The position numbers were made by a program, and so were the translations under genes. From Microbacterium horticulturae (lineage in GTDB: Bacteria > Actinomycetota > Actinomycetes > Actinomycetales > Microbacteriaceae), in contig NZ_CP119108.1 of the NCBI RefSeq assembly GCF_029094505.1, positions 3,410,001-3,474,000 on the forward strand: a stretch of 64,000 nt of DNA, given 5' to 3'. The notes beneath the pieces are model-generated. The model worked only from the letters and a program-made list of their open reading frames with translations, did no database searches and was not told the origin of the DNA. Shown in pieces: positions 17,122-24,657 of the stretch; position 1 is the first letter of the stretch; the number at the start of each line of letters is the position of its first letter.

Positions 17122-18058
17122 AGTTCACCCACTTGCGTTGCCCATAGAACTGGATGAGCGTGACGATGAGGATCACGAAGAACAGCAGCCAGGACAGTGC
17201 CGAGGCCATGCCCGCCTGCCCGTAGCGGAACGTGAGGTCGTACACCTGCTGCACCACGACTTGACTCGAGTTGTTGGGCCCGCCGCCGGTCATGACATAC
17301 ACCTGGTCGAAGACCTGGAAGCCGTTGATGAGCGAGAGCACGATGACGAAGAAGGTCGACGGCGACAGCATCGGGAGGGTGACGCTGAACAGACGTCGCC
17401 ACCAGCCCGCGCCGTCGAGGGATGCCGCTTCGTAGAGGTCGCTGTTGATGGCTTGGAGACCGGCCAGCAGGATGACCATGACGAAGCCCAGGTCCTTCCA
17501 CGCCGACGCGAGGATGATCGATGGCATCGACCACGCCGGGTCGGTCCACCAGCCGGGACCATCGATGCCGAACCAGCCGAGCACCGTGTTGACGATGCCG
17601 GTGCTGGGGTTGAGCAGCCAGCGCCACACCAGGGCGACGACGACCCAGCTGGTGACGACGGGCAGGAAGTACATGCCCCGCATGAAGGAGCGGCCGCGCA
17701 GCTTGGCGTTCAGCGCGAGCGCAAGTGCGAGTCCGCCGACGTAGACCAGCGGCAGGTAGCCGACGATGTAGTAGATCGTGTGCAGGAACGCCTGGCCGGT
17801 CGCCGGGTCAGTCACCAGGTGTGCGTAGTTGTCGAGTCCGACCCATTTCATCGGGCCGATGAGGTTCCACGAGTGCAGGCTCGTCCAGGCCGCCGACAGC
17901 ATGGGGCCGATGACGAACGCGAGCAGCGGAATGAGGCTGGGCAGCAGGAAGACCGCGACCGTGAGAAGGTACTTCGTCTTGCGGACGCGGCGCCGGCCCG
18001 CCGTCGCGGGCGGCGCAGGCGGAGCAGCCATCGGGGGCTGCATCGTCATGGTGCTCAT
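17114..18058 (-). CDS. Carbohydrate ABC transporter permease (MalF-like)
   Basis: 314 residues, six membrane helices after a Pro/Ala-rich, basic N-terminus. EAA loop: YEAASLDGAGWWRRLFSVTL. C-terminal RKWVNYD is typical of CUT1 permeases. Its ATG overlaps the ROK regulator stop (ATGA) and its end overlaps the MalG-like gene, so these genes are translated as a coupled unit. Confidence 0.92.
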   Translation of the reverse strand: MSTMTMQPPMAAPPAPPATAGRRRVRKTKYLLTVAVFLLPSLIPLLAFVIGPMLSAAWTSLHSWNLIGPMKWVGLDNYAHLVTDPATGQAFLHTIYYIVGYLPLVYVGGLALALALNAKLRGRSFMRGMYFLPVVTSWVVVALVWRWLLNPSTGIVNTVLGWFGIDGPGWWTDPAWSMPSIILASAWKDLGFVMVILLAGLQAINSDLYEAASLDGAGWWRRLFSVTLPMLSPSTFFVIVLSLINGFQVFDQVYVMTGGGPNNSSQVVVQQVYDLTFRYGQAGMASALSWLLFFVILIVTLIQFYGQRKWVNYD

Positions 18059-19263
18059 GGGCGCGCCTCGATCGAGGCGACGAGCCGCTCGCGCACGAGC
18101 CGGCCCTGTTCACCGGCGACACCCTGCGAATCGAAGGGGGTTGCCAGCACCAGCGCAGCGGCACCCTGCGCCCAGCGGTCGTCCTGCCAACGCTCGACGG
18201 CGACGGTGGTGCCACGCTTTCCGGGCACCAGCGCGCTGCGCAGAGCGCGTTCGAACGGCCCTGACCAGTGGTTCCACGCCTCGACGCCCTCGCCGGAGAG
18301 CACGACGATGTCAGGAGCGAACAGGTTCACGGCACCGGCGAGTGAGCGACCGAGCTGCTGTCCGGCATGCGCGAAGATCTCACACGCCTCATCGTTCCCG
18401 GCGTCGGCCAAACCATGCAGCTCGTCGATGCCTTCCGCCTCGCCAAGCAGTCGGATCGATCGGGCATCGTTCACGAGAGCCGCCTGCCCGATGATCGCTT
18501 CCAGGCATCCCCTGTTGCCACACTGGCACAGCGGACCGTCTTCGCGCACGGGCACGTGGCCGAGGTCGCCGGCGCCACCGGCCCGGCCCCGGACGATCAC
18601 ACCGTCGGCGACGAGGCCGGCGCCCACGCCGTTGCCGACCGTGACGACGAGCACGTTGCGGAAGTCGCGGCCCTGCCCGTAGAGCTGTTCGGCGACCGTG
18701 AGCGCATTTACGTTGTTCTCCACGACAACCGGCAGCCCGAGGGCGCGACGCATCTGCTCGCCGAGCGGCACCTGGTTCCAGCGCAGCTGGGTGGAGTCGA
18801 CAACGCCGATCCCCTGTTCAGCGACGGTACCCGGCAGCCCGACGCCGACGCCGATGAGCCGGTCGGATTCGCCGGCGGCGATGAATTCGGCAACAAGATC
18901 AGTGAGATGCGGCACGGCAAGCGGTGAGACGGCGTCGAACGGACGTGTCTCGGAGCGTCGCACAACGCCGTCGATGCCCACTTCGACGAAGGCGAGGTGG
19001 TCGGGCGCGACCTTGACTCCGAGCGCAGTGATGTCGTGCGAGACCAGCCCGAGCATGCGCGCGGGGCGGCCGCCGCTGCGGGCTTCGTCGAGCTCTTCGA
19101 GCAGTCCGTCGGCGAGCAGGTCACGGGTGAGCTGGGTGATAAGGGCTGCCGAGACGTCGAGCGCGCGGGCGAGCTCGGCACGCGACGCGGGGCCGTGCGC
19201 ACCGAGATGCGCGAGGATCGCCGTGCGGTTGACGTCCGTCTGTGATCGACCCGCAGCACCCAT
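18055..19263 (-). CDS. ROK-family transcriptional regulator (NagC/XylR type)
   Basis: 402 residues. The N-terminal MarR-like winged HTH (RAELARALDVSAALITQLTRDL at about 28-49) is followed by a ROK sugar-kinase-like domain with GVGVGLPGTV, VENNVNALTVAEQ, and the zinc motif CQCGNRGCLEAI. ROK repressors bind sugars or sugar phosphates through this domain. As the first gene of the permease/binding-protein/glycosidase operon it most likely autoregulates the whole unit, released by glucose or an imported oligosaccharide. GTG/ATG choice: the ATG at 19263 has the RBS AAAGGAGTG. Confidence 0.9.
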   Translation of the reverse strand: MGAAGRSQTDVNRTAILAHLGAHGPASRAELARALDVSAALITQLTRDLLADGLLEELDEARSGGRPARMLGLVSHDITALGVKVAPDHLAFVEVGIDGVVRRSETRPFDAVSPLAVPHLTDLVAEFIAAGESDRLIGVGVGLPGTVAEQGIGVVDSTQLRWNQVPLGEQMRRALGLPVVVENNVNALTVAEQLYGQGRDFRNVLVVTVGNGVGAGLVADGVIVRGRAGGAGDLGHVPVREDGPLCQCGNRGCLEAIIGQAALVNDARSIRLLGEAEGIDELHGLADAGNDEACEIFAHAGQQLGRSLAGAVNLFAPDIVVLSGEGVEAWNHWSGPFERALRSALVPGKRGTTVAVERWQDDRWAQGAAALVLATPFDSQGVAGEQGRLVRERLVASIEARP

Positions 19264-19270
19264 TTCACTC

Positions 19271-19320
19271 CTTTGTTAAGTCGTGAAGAAAGAGTAGAAG
19301 GAAGTGCGAGGGTATGTCAA
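19271..19320 (-). promoter_or_regulatory. Promoter and candidate ROK operator
   Basis: On the minus strand a perfect -35 TTGACA (19320-19315) and a weak -10 TACTCT (19296-19291) are 18 bp apart. An imperfect inverted repeat (CTTTGTTAAG.. / ..GAAGAAAG, 19271-19292) overlaps the expected start of transcription and the RBS. This arrangement fits repression of the operon by its first product. The remaining gap to 19489 (about 170 bp) holds no gene; a weak CAGAAG..CTTCTG structure near 19405-19446 could terminate thrE. Confidence 0.5.
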
Positions 19321-19489
19321 GCACGTGCGTTGGTGGCCTGGCCGCGCGCTTCGTGCGGCGTCGTACCCGAGCGACCTCGGGCAGACATCACAACCCGTGA
19401 CTTGGCAGAAGTGGCTGGATTGACGGCGGCTCTTCCCGCCGCTTCTGGCAACTCACGGCACTCAGCGGGTGAGCGAGCCTCGCGAGCCC

Positions 19490-20935
19490 CTACCGCCGCA
19501 CCCGCCCCCGACGCTGCGCGATGCGGGCCGAGCGGTCGAGACCGAAGCTCAGGCGCGCGATGTATCCGCCGATGGCGGTGCCGGCGGCAAGGCCGAGCCC
19601 GGTCGCCGCCGCCGACAGCAGCGCGGGCGCCGCGGCCGACGGCTCGAAGTCGTCACCGATCAGCGCGTAGAGGCCCTGGTAGAAGGCCAGACCCGGGATG
19701 AGCCCGATGATCCCGGCCATCGCCATCGCGGCCTCGGGCACCTTGATCCACCGGTATGCGAGGTAGGCGATGATCCCGGCGACCGCGCCGGCGATGCCGG
19801 CGGCCAGGCCCGGCTGCGGCATGAGCGGACGCAGCAGGTAATACACCGCAAACACGATGACGGCGTCGGCGGCCATGAGCGGCGCCAGGCCGAACCGCAC
19901 ATAAGAGGTGAGCGCGAAGCCGATGCCGATGAGCGCGACCCCCAGCATCCCGGCCCACAATCCACGGCCCGAGCCGAGCGAGGTTCCCACCGACGCCGGC
20001 ACGCCGAGCCGGAAGGCGACCCCGATCGTCACCCAGATGCCGATGGCAAGGCCCAGAGTGAGCATGACGACTTCCATGGTGCGCGCTGCCGCGGTGAGGT
20101 AGTACCCGTCGACGGCGTCACGCGCGGCGGTGGTCAGGCCGATGCCCGATAGCAGCATGATGATTCCCGAGATGACGATGACCGTCGGATGGTTCGCTCC
20201 CGGCAGCTCCACCCCCATCGACCGCAGCGAGTACATGAACACGGCGATCGCGGTGATAGCCGCCGCGCAGGCGATCTGCGAGAAGAAGACGGCGATCCCC
20301 CACTTGGCCAGACGCCGCCCGATAAGGTCGGCGACGACGGCGGATGCTGCGGCCACCAGCGCGAGCACGAGGCTGGCGTTGAACATCACGACGACTCCGC
20401 CGGCGAGCACCGCCATGCCGAGAGTGACGACCCAGCGCCGGTACGGATGCGGCTGGTTCAGGATTGTGCTCAGCCGGTCGCGCGCGTCGTCGACGTCGAC
20501 GGCGCCGCCCGTGGTGACGATCTCGTCGATGAGCCGATACACCGCCTGCAGCCGCGTGTAGTCGATGGTGCGCACCTTGACGACGCGCATGATCGAGATC
20601 GGGTCCTCGTCCAGTCCGCGGTGCACCGAGATCGTGATCGACGTGAACGCGATGTCGACATGCACGTTCATCAGCCCGTAGATCCCGCTGATGCGCAGCA
20701 CGGTGGCCACGACGTCGGCTGTGGTCGCGCCGGTCGCCAGCATCGCCTCACCGCTGCGCAGACACAGGTCGATGACCGCACGCGCGTGTCTCTGCGAGAG
20801 CGCGTCGGCGCTCCACGGGATCGAGACGCGCTGCGTGGGCGGAAAGGCCGTCCGCACGATCTCGCCGGTGAACGCGCGCATCCGCGCTGCCCACCACATG
20901 CGCAGCCGGCCCTCCGATTCGATCTCGCGCGTCAC
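19490..20935 (-). CDS. thrE: Threonine/serine exporter family protein
   Basis: 481 residues, close to the length of corynebacterial ThrE. The N-terminal soluble part (ThrE_N, DUF1212) carries ARAVIDLCLRSGEAMLATGATTADVVATVLRI. The C-terminal half has about ten hydrophobic helices including the ThrE_2 domain (LMPQPGLAAGIAGAVAGIIAYL, GIIGLIPGLAFYQGLYAL). It would export threonine and serine using the proton-motive force. GTG start at 20935. It is transcribed alone, tail toward the ROK operon promoter. Confidence 0.88.
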   Translation of the reverse strand: MTREIESEGRLRMWWAARMRAFTGEIVRTAFPPTQRVSIPWSADALSQRHARAVIDLCLRSGEAMLATGATTADVVATVLRISGIYGLMNVHVDIAFTSITISVHRGLDEDPISIMRVVKVRTIDYTRLQAVYRLIDEIVTTGGAVDVDDARDRLSTILNQPHPYRRWVVTLGMAVLAGGVVVMFNASLVLALVAAASAVVADLIGRRLAKWGIAVFFSQIACAAAITAIAVFMYSLRSMGVELPGANHPTVIVISGIIMLLSGIGLTTAARDAVDGYYLTAAARTMEVVMLTLGLAIGIWVTIGVAFRLGVPASVGTSLGSGRGLWAGMLGVALIGIGFALTSYVRFGLAPLMAADAVIVFAVYYLLRPLMPQPGLAAGIAGAVAGIIAYLAYRWIKVPEAAMAMAGIIGLIPGLAFYQGLYALIGDDFEPSAAAPALLSAAATGLGLAAGTAIGGYIARLSFGLDRSARIAQRRGRVRR

Positions 20936-21010
20936 GGTTCCAGCCTAGGCGCGCCGCGTTCTGCGGCAAGGGCGCAGGAGACGGGTGGATGCCGCGGCCC
21001 GCGGGCTCCC

Positions 21011-21778
21011 TCACCCCGCGGCCTCGGCCTCCAGCCGGGCGCGGTCGGTGATCGCCGTCCAGCGCCGACCCGAGTCGATGACCCCCTCACGGTGCCAGCG
21101 GCTCATCACGCGCGACACCGACTCGGGGGTCGAGCGGGCGAGCCCGGCGAGATCGGCGCGCGTCAGCGGTACCTCGATGAGCACCCCGCCTGAACCCTGG
21201 TCTTCGCCGAGCTTGTCGGCCAGGCGCAGCAGCGCGGTAGCCACGCGCCGCGCGACCGTGTCGGAGCTCTGCCCGCCGATGTCGGCATGAGCCCGCGCAA
21301 GCCGTGCGGCGACGTCGTCGAGCACGCACAGCGCCACGGCCGGATGCTCGGCCAGCACCTCGCGGAACGCCTCCTGCCCGATCTGCAGCACGCAGGAGCC
21401 GACGAGCGCTGTCGCCGACTGGCGGTGCACAGGTTCGCCGAGCGTTCCCATCGCGCCGAAGAGCTCACCGGGTCCGAGCACGTCGGCGACGGTCTCGGCG
21501 CCCGACGCCGTGGTCTGCGTGAGCTTGATACGTCCCTCGGCGACGATGTGCAGGTGCCCGGCCGGGTCGCCGGCGCGGTAGACGCTCTCGCCCTCGCGCC
21601 AAGACGTCACCTGCATGCGGTCGTCGATGCGCGCGAGCTCAGTGTCGGCCAGACCCGCGAAGTACGGCGCGCGCTGCAGCGCCCACAGACGCACCGGCCG
21701 CGGGCACACGTGCGGCAGCCGCACCTCGCGCAGCGGAATCCGTCGCCGCGCACCGGCCTCCGGCGCCGTGCTGCCCAT
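21011..21778 (-). CDS. Crp/Fnr-family transcriptional regulator
   Basis: 255 residues. Residues about 50-150 form a cyclic-nucleotide-binding-like beta roll (APYFAGLADTELARI, GDPAGHLHIVAEGRIKL, GPGELFGAMGTLGE). The C-terminal HTH_Crp helix is DLAGLARSTPESVSRVMSRW. Only one Cys lies in the N-terminal part (HVCPRPVRLW), so an FNR-type 4-Cys iron-sulfur cluster is unlikely. An FNR-like box lies in front of the divergent metal chaperone/ATPase operon, which this protein probably activates. ATG at 21778 chosen; an ATG 63 bp upstream lacks supporting sequence. Confidence 0.85.
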   Translation of the reverse strand: MGSTAPEAGARRRIPLREVRLPHVCPRPVRLWALQRAPYFAGLADTELARIDDRMQVTSWREGESVYRAGDPAGHLHIVAEGRIKLTQTTASGAETVADVLGPGELFGAMGTLGEPVHRQSATALVGSCVLQIGQEAFREVLAEHPAVALCVLDDVAARLARAHADIGGQSSDTVARRVATALLRLADKLGEDQGSGGVLIEVPLTRADLAGLARSTPESVSRVMSRWHREGVIDSGRRWTAITDRARLEAEAAG

Positions 21779-21945
21779 GCCTTTGAGCGTACGCGAGGCA
21801 CCGTGCCACCGGGCGTCCGGCCCATGCCCGTGAGACTGCAACTCCCGGACGAGAATGCGGTTGCTTCCCCCTGTCTCAGCGAGGGTTGCCGCATCACCGA
21901 TCGGTCGTGGGGAGTGGATGCCGCAGCCGCCCGATCTGCGGTTGA

Positions 21946-21987
21946 TTGACGTGCGTCATGGTCGGGGCGTGGCATCCCTTCTACTTT
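21946..21987 (+). promoter_or_regulatory. FNR-like box and -10 of the metal-ATPase promoter
   Basis: TTGACgtgcGTCAT (21946-21959) matches the TTGAY-N4-RTCAA pattern of Fnr/Crp-family sites. A candidate -10 TACTTT lies at 21982-21987. If that hexamer spans -12 to -7, the box is centred at -41.5, the classical class II activation position. The start of transcription would be about 20 nt before the chaperone ATG. The site lies next to a Crp/Fnr gene. The match is seen; regulation is inferred. Confidence 0.55.
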
Positions 21988-22013
21988 CAGAACATCAGCA
22001 GAAGGGAACCGCC

Positions 22014-22247
22014 ATGAACACGGCCACCACCACCCACACCACACTGCGCGGCCAGGGCTTCGCGTGCCCCTCGTGCGTCGGCAAGATCGAGAAGCAGCTG
22101 AAGCGCCTGCCCGGGGTCCAGCACGTGACCGTGCACTTCGCCTCCGGCCGCATCGAGGTCGACCACGACCTCACCGTGATCAGCGCCAGCGAGCTCGTCA
22201 CCGCGGTCGGCAAGGTCGGCTATTCGGCGTTGGTCTCGACGTTCTGA
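22014..22247 (+). CDS. Heavy-metal-associated domain protein (CopZ-like metallochaperone)
   Basis: 77 residues, a single HMA ferredoxin-like fold with the metal-binding motif GFACPSCVGKIEKQL (CxxC) and the usual VTVHFASGRIEVDHD strand. It would carry a soft metal ion (Cu+, Zn2+ or similar) to the membrane ATPase encoded 13 bp downstream, which lacks its own N-terminal HMA domain. RBS AGAAGGGAA. The CPSC version, in place of GMTCxHC, leaves metal specificity open. Confidence 0.87.
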   Translation: MNTATTTHTTLRGQGFACPSCVGKIEKQLKRLPGVQHVTVHFASGRIEVDHDLTVISASELVTAVGKVGYSALVSTF

Positions 22248-22260
22248 GCGGAGGGACACC

Positions 22261-24327
22261 GTGCGTCATCTGATTCGCAGCAGCCGCAGCCTTGGCAGCC
22301 TTCGGGTCTTCCACAGCCGGTGGGGCGTCCCCGCGGTCGCGGGCGCGCTCATCGCCCTCTCGTTCGGGTTGTCGAAGCTGTTCGGCCTCACGGTGTGGGG
22401 CGATGCGTTCATGCTCGCGGCGGCGGCGACCGCCGGCATCCCGATCATCCTCTCCGCGCTGCGTGCGCTGCGGGCCAAAGTCGTGGGCATCGACCTGCTC
22501 GTGTCGGTCGCGGCGATCGGCGCCGTGGTGCTCGGCGAGCTGTGGGAGGCCGCGGCGGTCACGTTTCTGTTCGCAATCGGTCACGCGCTCGAGCAGGCGA
22601 CGCTGAACAAGACCCGCTCGGCGCTGGCCGAGCTGGTGGCCGTCGCACCCGAGACGGCCGTGGTGCTGCGCGACGGCGTGCAGCACGAGATCGCGGCCGC
22701 CGCCGTGGAGCCCGGCGAGCTCGTGCTGGTGAAGAACGGCGCGAAGGTGCCGGTCGACGGCGTCGTCGCGCGCGGTGTCGGCGCGGTCGACGAGGCGTCG
22801 ATCACGGGCGAGTCGATCCCCATCGAGAAGGCGGCCGGCGACCACGTGTTCGCCGGCACGGTCGCGACCGGCGGCGTGCTGCAGGTGACGGCCACCGGCG
22901 TCGGGGCCGACACGACACTGGCGCGCATCATCCACCGGGTCGAAGAGGCGCAAGACGCCAAGGCGAAGACCCAGGCCTTCATGGACCGCTTCTCAACCTG
23001 GTACACGCCCGGTATCATCGTGCTCGCGCTCGTGCTGGGCCTGGTCACACAGAATCTGACGCTCGCGTTGACACTGCTGGTGATCGGATGCCCTGGGGCC
23101 CTGGTCATCTCGATTCCCGTCGCGATCGTGGCAGGGATCGGGCGCGGCGCGAAGGACGGCATCCTGATCAAGGGCGGCGAGTACCTCGAGACAGCCGCGA
23201 AGGTCGACGTCGTCGCGATCGACAAGACGGGCACGCTCACCGAGGGGCGCCCGCACCTGACCGACGTCATCATCGTCGACCACGCATACGACCGCACGCA
23301 GGTACTCGCACTGGCCGCACGCGCCGAGGCCGGGTCGGAGCATCCCCTCGCCCGCCCGGTGCTCGACGCGGCCGCGGCGGCCGGGGTCGCGGTCGTGGGC
23401 TTGCCGTCGCACACAGAACCGGTGCCGGGCCGCGGCGTGATCGCGACGCTCGACGGACGGCAGGTCGCCGTCGGCACGCTCGCACTGTTGCGCGAGGGCG
23501 CGGCGCGAGGCGTGGACGTTGCCGCCGCGGCACCGCACGCGCGCCTGATCGAGGCTGTCGCCGACACCGTCGACGAGCTCGCCGCCGCCGGGCGCACGCC
23601 GATGGTGGTCGCCGTCGACGGACGTCCGATCGCCGTGCTTGCGGTCGCCGATCACGTGCGGCCCGAGGCCCTCGAGGCGATCCAGCGCCTTCATCGCGCC
23701 GGCGTGCGCCGCGTCGTGATGCTCACCGGTGATGCACCGCGGGTGGCAGCGGCGGTGGCCGACGAGGTCGGTGTCGACGAGGTGCGCGCGGGCCTGATGC
23801 CCGAGCAGAAGCTTGAGGCGGTGCGAGAGCTGCAGCGCGGCGGACACACCGTGGCCATGGTCGGCGACGGCGTCAACGACGCGCCCGCCCTGGCCGTCGC
23901 CCACATCGGCGTGGCCATGGGCGCGGCCGGCTCGGGCGTCGCGATCGAGACCGCCGACGTCGCCCTCATGCGCGATGACCTGCTCGCACTGCCGCGCGCC
24001 CTGGGACTGGCCCGGCGCACGGTCGCGGTCATGCGCGAGAACGTCGCGGTCGCCATGATCACCGTCGCGGCGCTGCTGGCGGGCGTTGTCTTCGGCGGCG
24101 TGACGATGGCGGTCGGGATGCTGGTGCACGAGCTCTCCGTGCTGGCGGTCATCGCCAACGCGATGCGGCTGTTGCGGGCGGATGCCGTGGGCCGCAGCCG
24201 CGGCCCGGCGCGGCGACCTGCACTCCGGACTCTTGCGCGCCTGCAGCGGCTCGAACCGCCCCGGTCCGCGATCGTCGAGCGCGCGCAGAGAGCCGACGAG
24301 TCACCCCACGTCGCTCGGCGGAGCTGA
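22261..24327 (+). CDS. Heavy-metal P1B-type ATPase with CPG transmembrane motif
   Basis: 688 residues. All catalytic motifs are intact: TGES (182-185), phosphorylated Asp321 in DKTGTLTEG, SEHPLARPV, TGDAPRVAAA and GDGVNDAPAL (about 534). The metal-site helix reads VIGCPGALVISIP, that is Cys277-Pro278-Gly279 instead of the common CPC. The last helix has MLVHELSVLAVIANAMRLL where zinc/cadmium pumps have HEGxxLLV. No N-terminal metal domain; a long basic C-terminal tail follows. GTG start. It moves a metal cation across the membrane; which one is uncertain. Confidence 0.87.
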   Translation: MRHLIRSSRSLGSLRVFHSRWGVPAVAGALIALSFGLSKLFGLTVWGDAFMLAAAATAGIPIILSALRALRAKVVGIDLLVSVAAIGAVVLGELWEAAAVTFLFAIGHALEQATLNKTRSALAELVAVAPETAVVLRDGVQHEIAAAAVEPGELVLVKNGAKVPVDGVVARGVGAVDEASITGESIPIEKAAGDHVFAGTVATGGVLQVTATGVGADTTLARIIHRVEEAQDAKAKTQAFMDRFSTWYTPGIIVLALVLGLVTQNLTLALTLLVIGCPGALVISIPVAIVAGIGRGAKDGILIKGGEYLETAAKVDVVAIDKTGTLTEGRPHLTDVIIVDHAYDRTQVLALAARAEAGSEHPLARPVLDAAAAAGVAVVGLPSHTEPVPGRGVIATLDGRQVAVGTLALLREGAARGVDVAAAAPHARLIEAVADTVDELAAAGRTPMVVAVDGRPIAVLAVADHVRPEALEAIQRLHRAGVRRVVMLTGDAPRVAAAVADEVGVDEVRAGLMPEQKLEAVRELQRGGHTVAMVGDGVNDAPALAVAHIGVAMGAAGSGVAIETADVALMRDDLLALPRALGLARRTVAVMRENVAVAMITVAALLAGVVFGGVTMAVGMLVHELSVLAVIANAMRLLRADAVGRSRGPARRPALRTLARLQRLEPPRSAIVERAQRADESPHVARRS

Positions 24328-24352
24328 AATCGGATGGTCCACAGGGGTTCCC

Positions 24353-24496
24353 GATTCGCTCGCCACGTGATCGCTCATAGTTATCAAGACGTGAGCGCAG
24401 CGCGACCCACCGGTGCACCAGAAATTTCCGAGCGCGCGGGGTGTCCGATTCGCTCACCGCTTGATGTTCCTGAGACATCAACTGGTGAACGAATCA
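24353..24496. repeat. Pair of REP-like inverted repeats in a 330-bp intergenic gap
   Basis: Within the gene-free gap 24328-24657 are two related imperfect palindromes. The second, 24448-24496, has 21-nt arms (GATTCGCTCACC.. / ..TGGTGAACGAATC) matching at 18 positions around a 7-nt loop. The first, about 24353-24398, starts with the same GATTCGCTC and ends with ..ATCAAGACGTGAGCG, but pairs less well. The gap also holds a direct repeat CGCGCCGAATTTTCGCCC at about 24513 and 24535. No coding sequence is apparent. Confidence 0.55.
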
Positions 24497-24579
24497 CGAA
24501 GCCCCTCCCCGCGCCGAATTTTCGCCCGTCAACCCGCGCCGAATTTTCGCCCCGCCACGGGCGGCCAGTGAACCCCACC

Positions 24580-24610
24580 CGTTGAGCGAGCGAAGCGAGT
24601 GGAATCGCCC
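24580..24610 (+). repeat. GTTGAGCGAGCGAAGCGAGT repeat, copy 1
   Basis: Extragenic copy of a palindromic word, GAGCGAGCGAAGCGAG flanked by CGTT and (diverged) GGAATCGCCC. Two further copies lie inside the downstream ADP-ribosylglycohydrolase gene and one, inverted, near 47537. Such elements are dispersed in Microbacteriaceae genomes. Confidence 0.65.
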
Positions 24611-24657
24611 TGACCCGGGAACCCCGCCGCCCGCCCACCCCCTGCCAGACTTACCCC

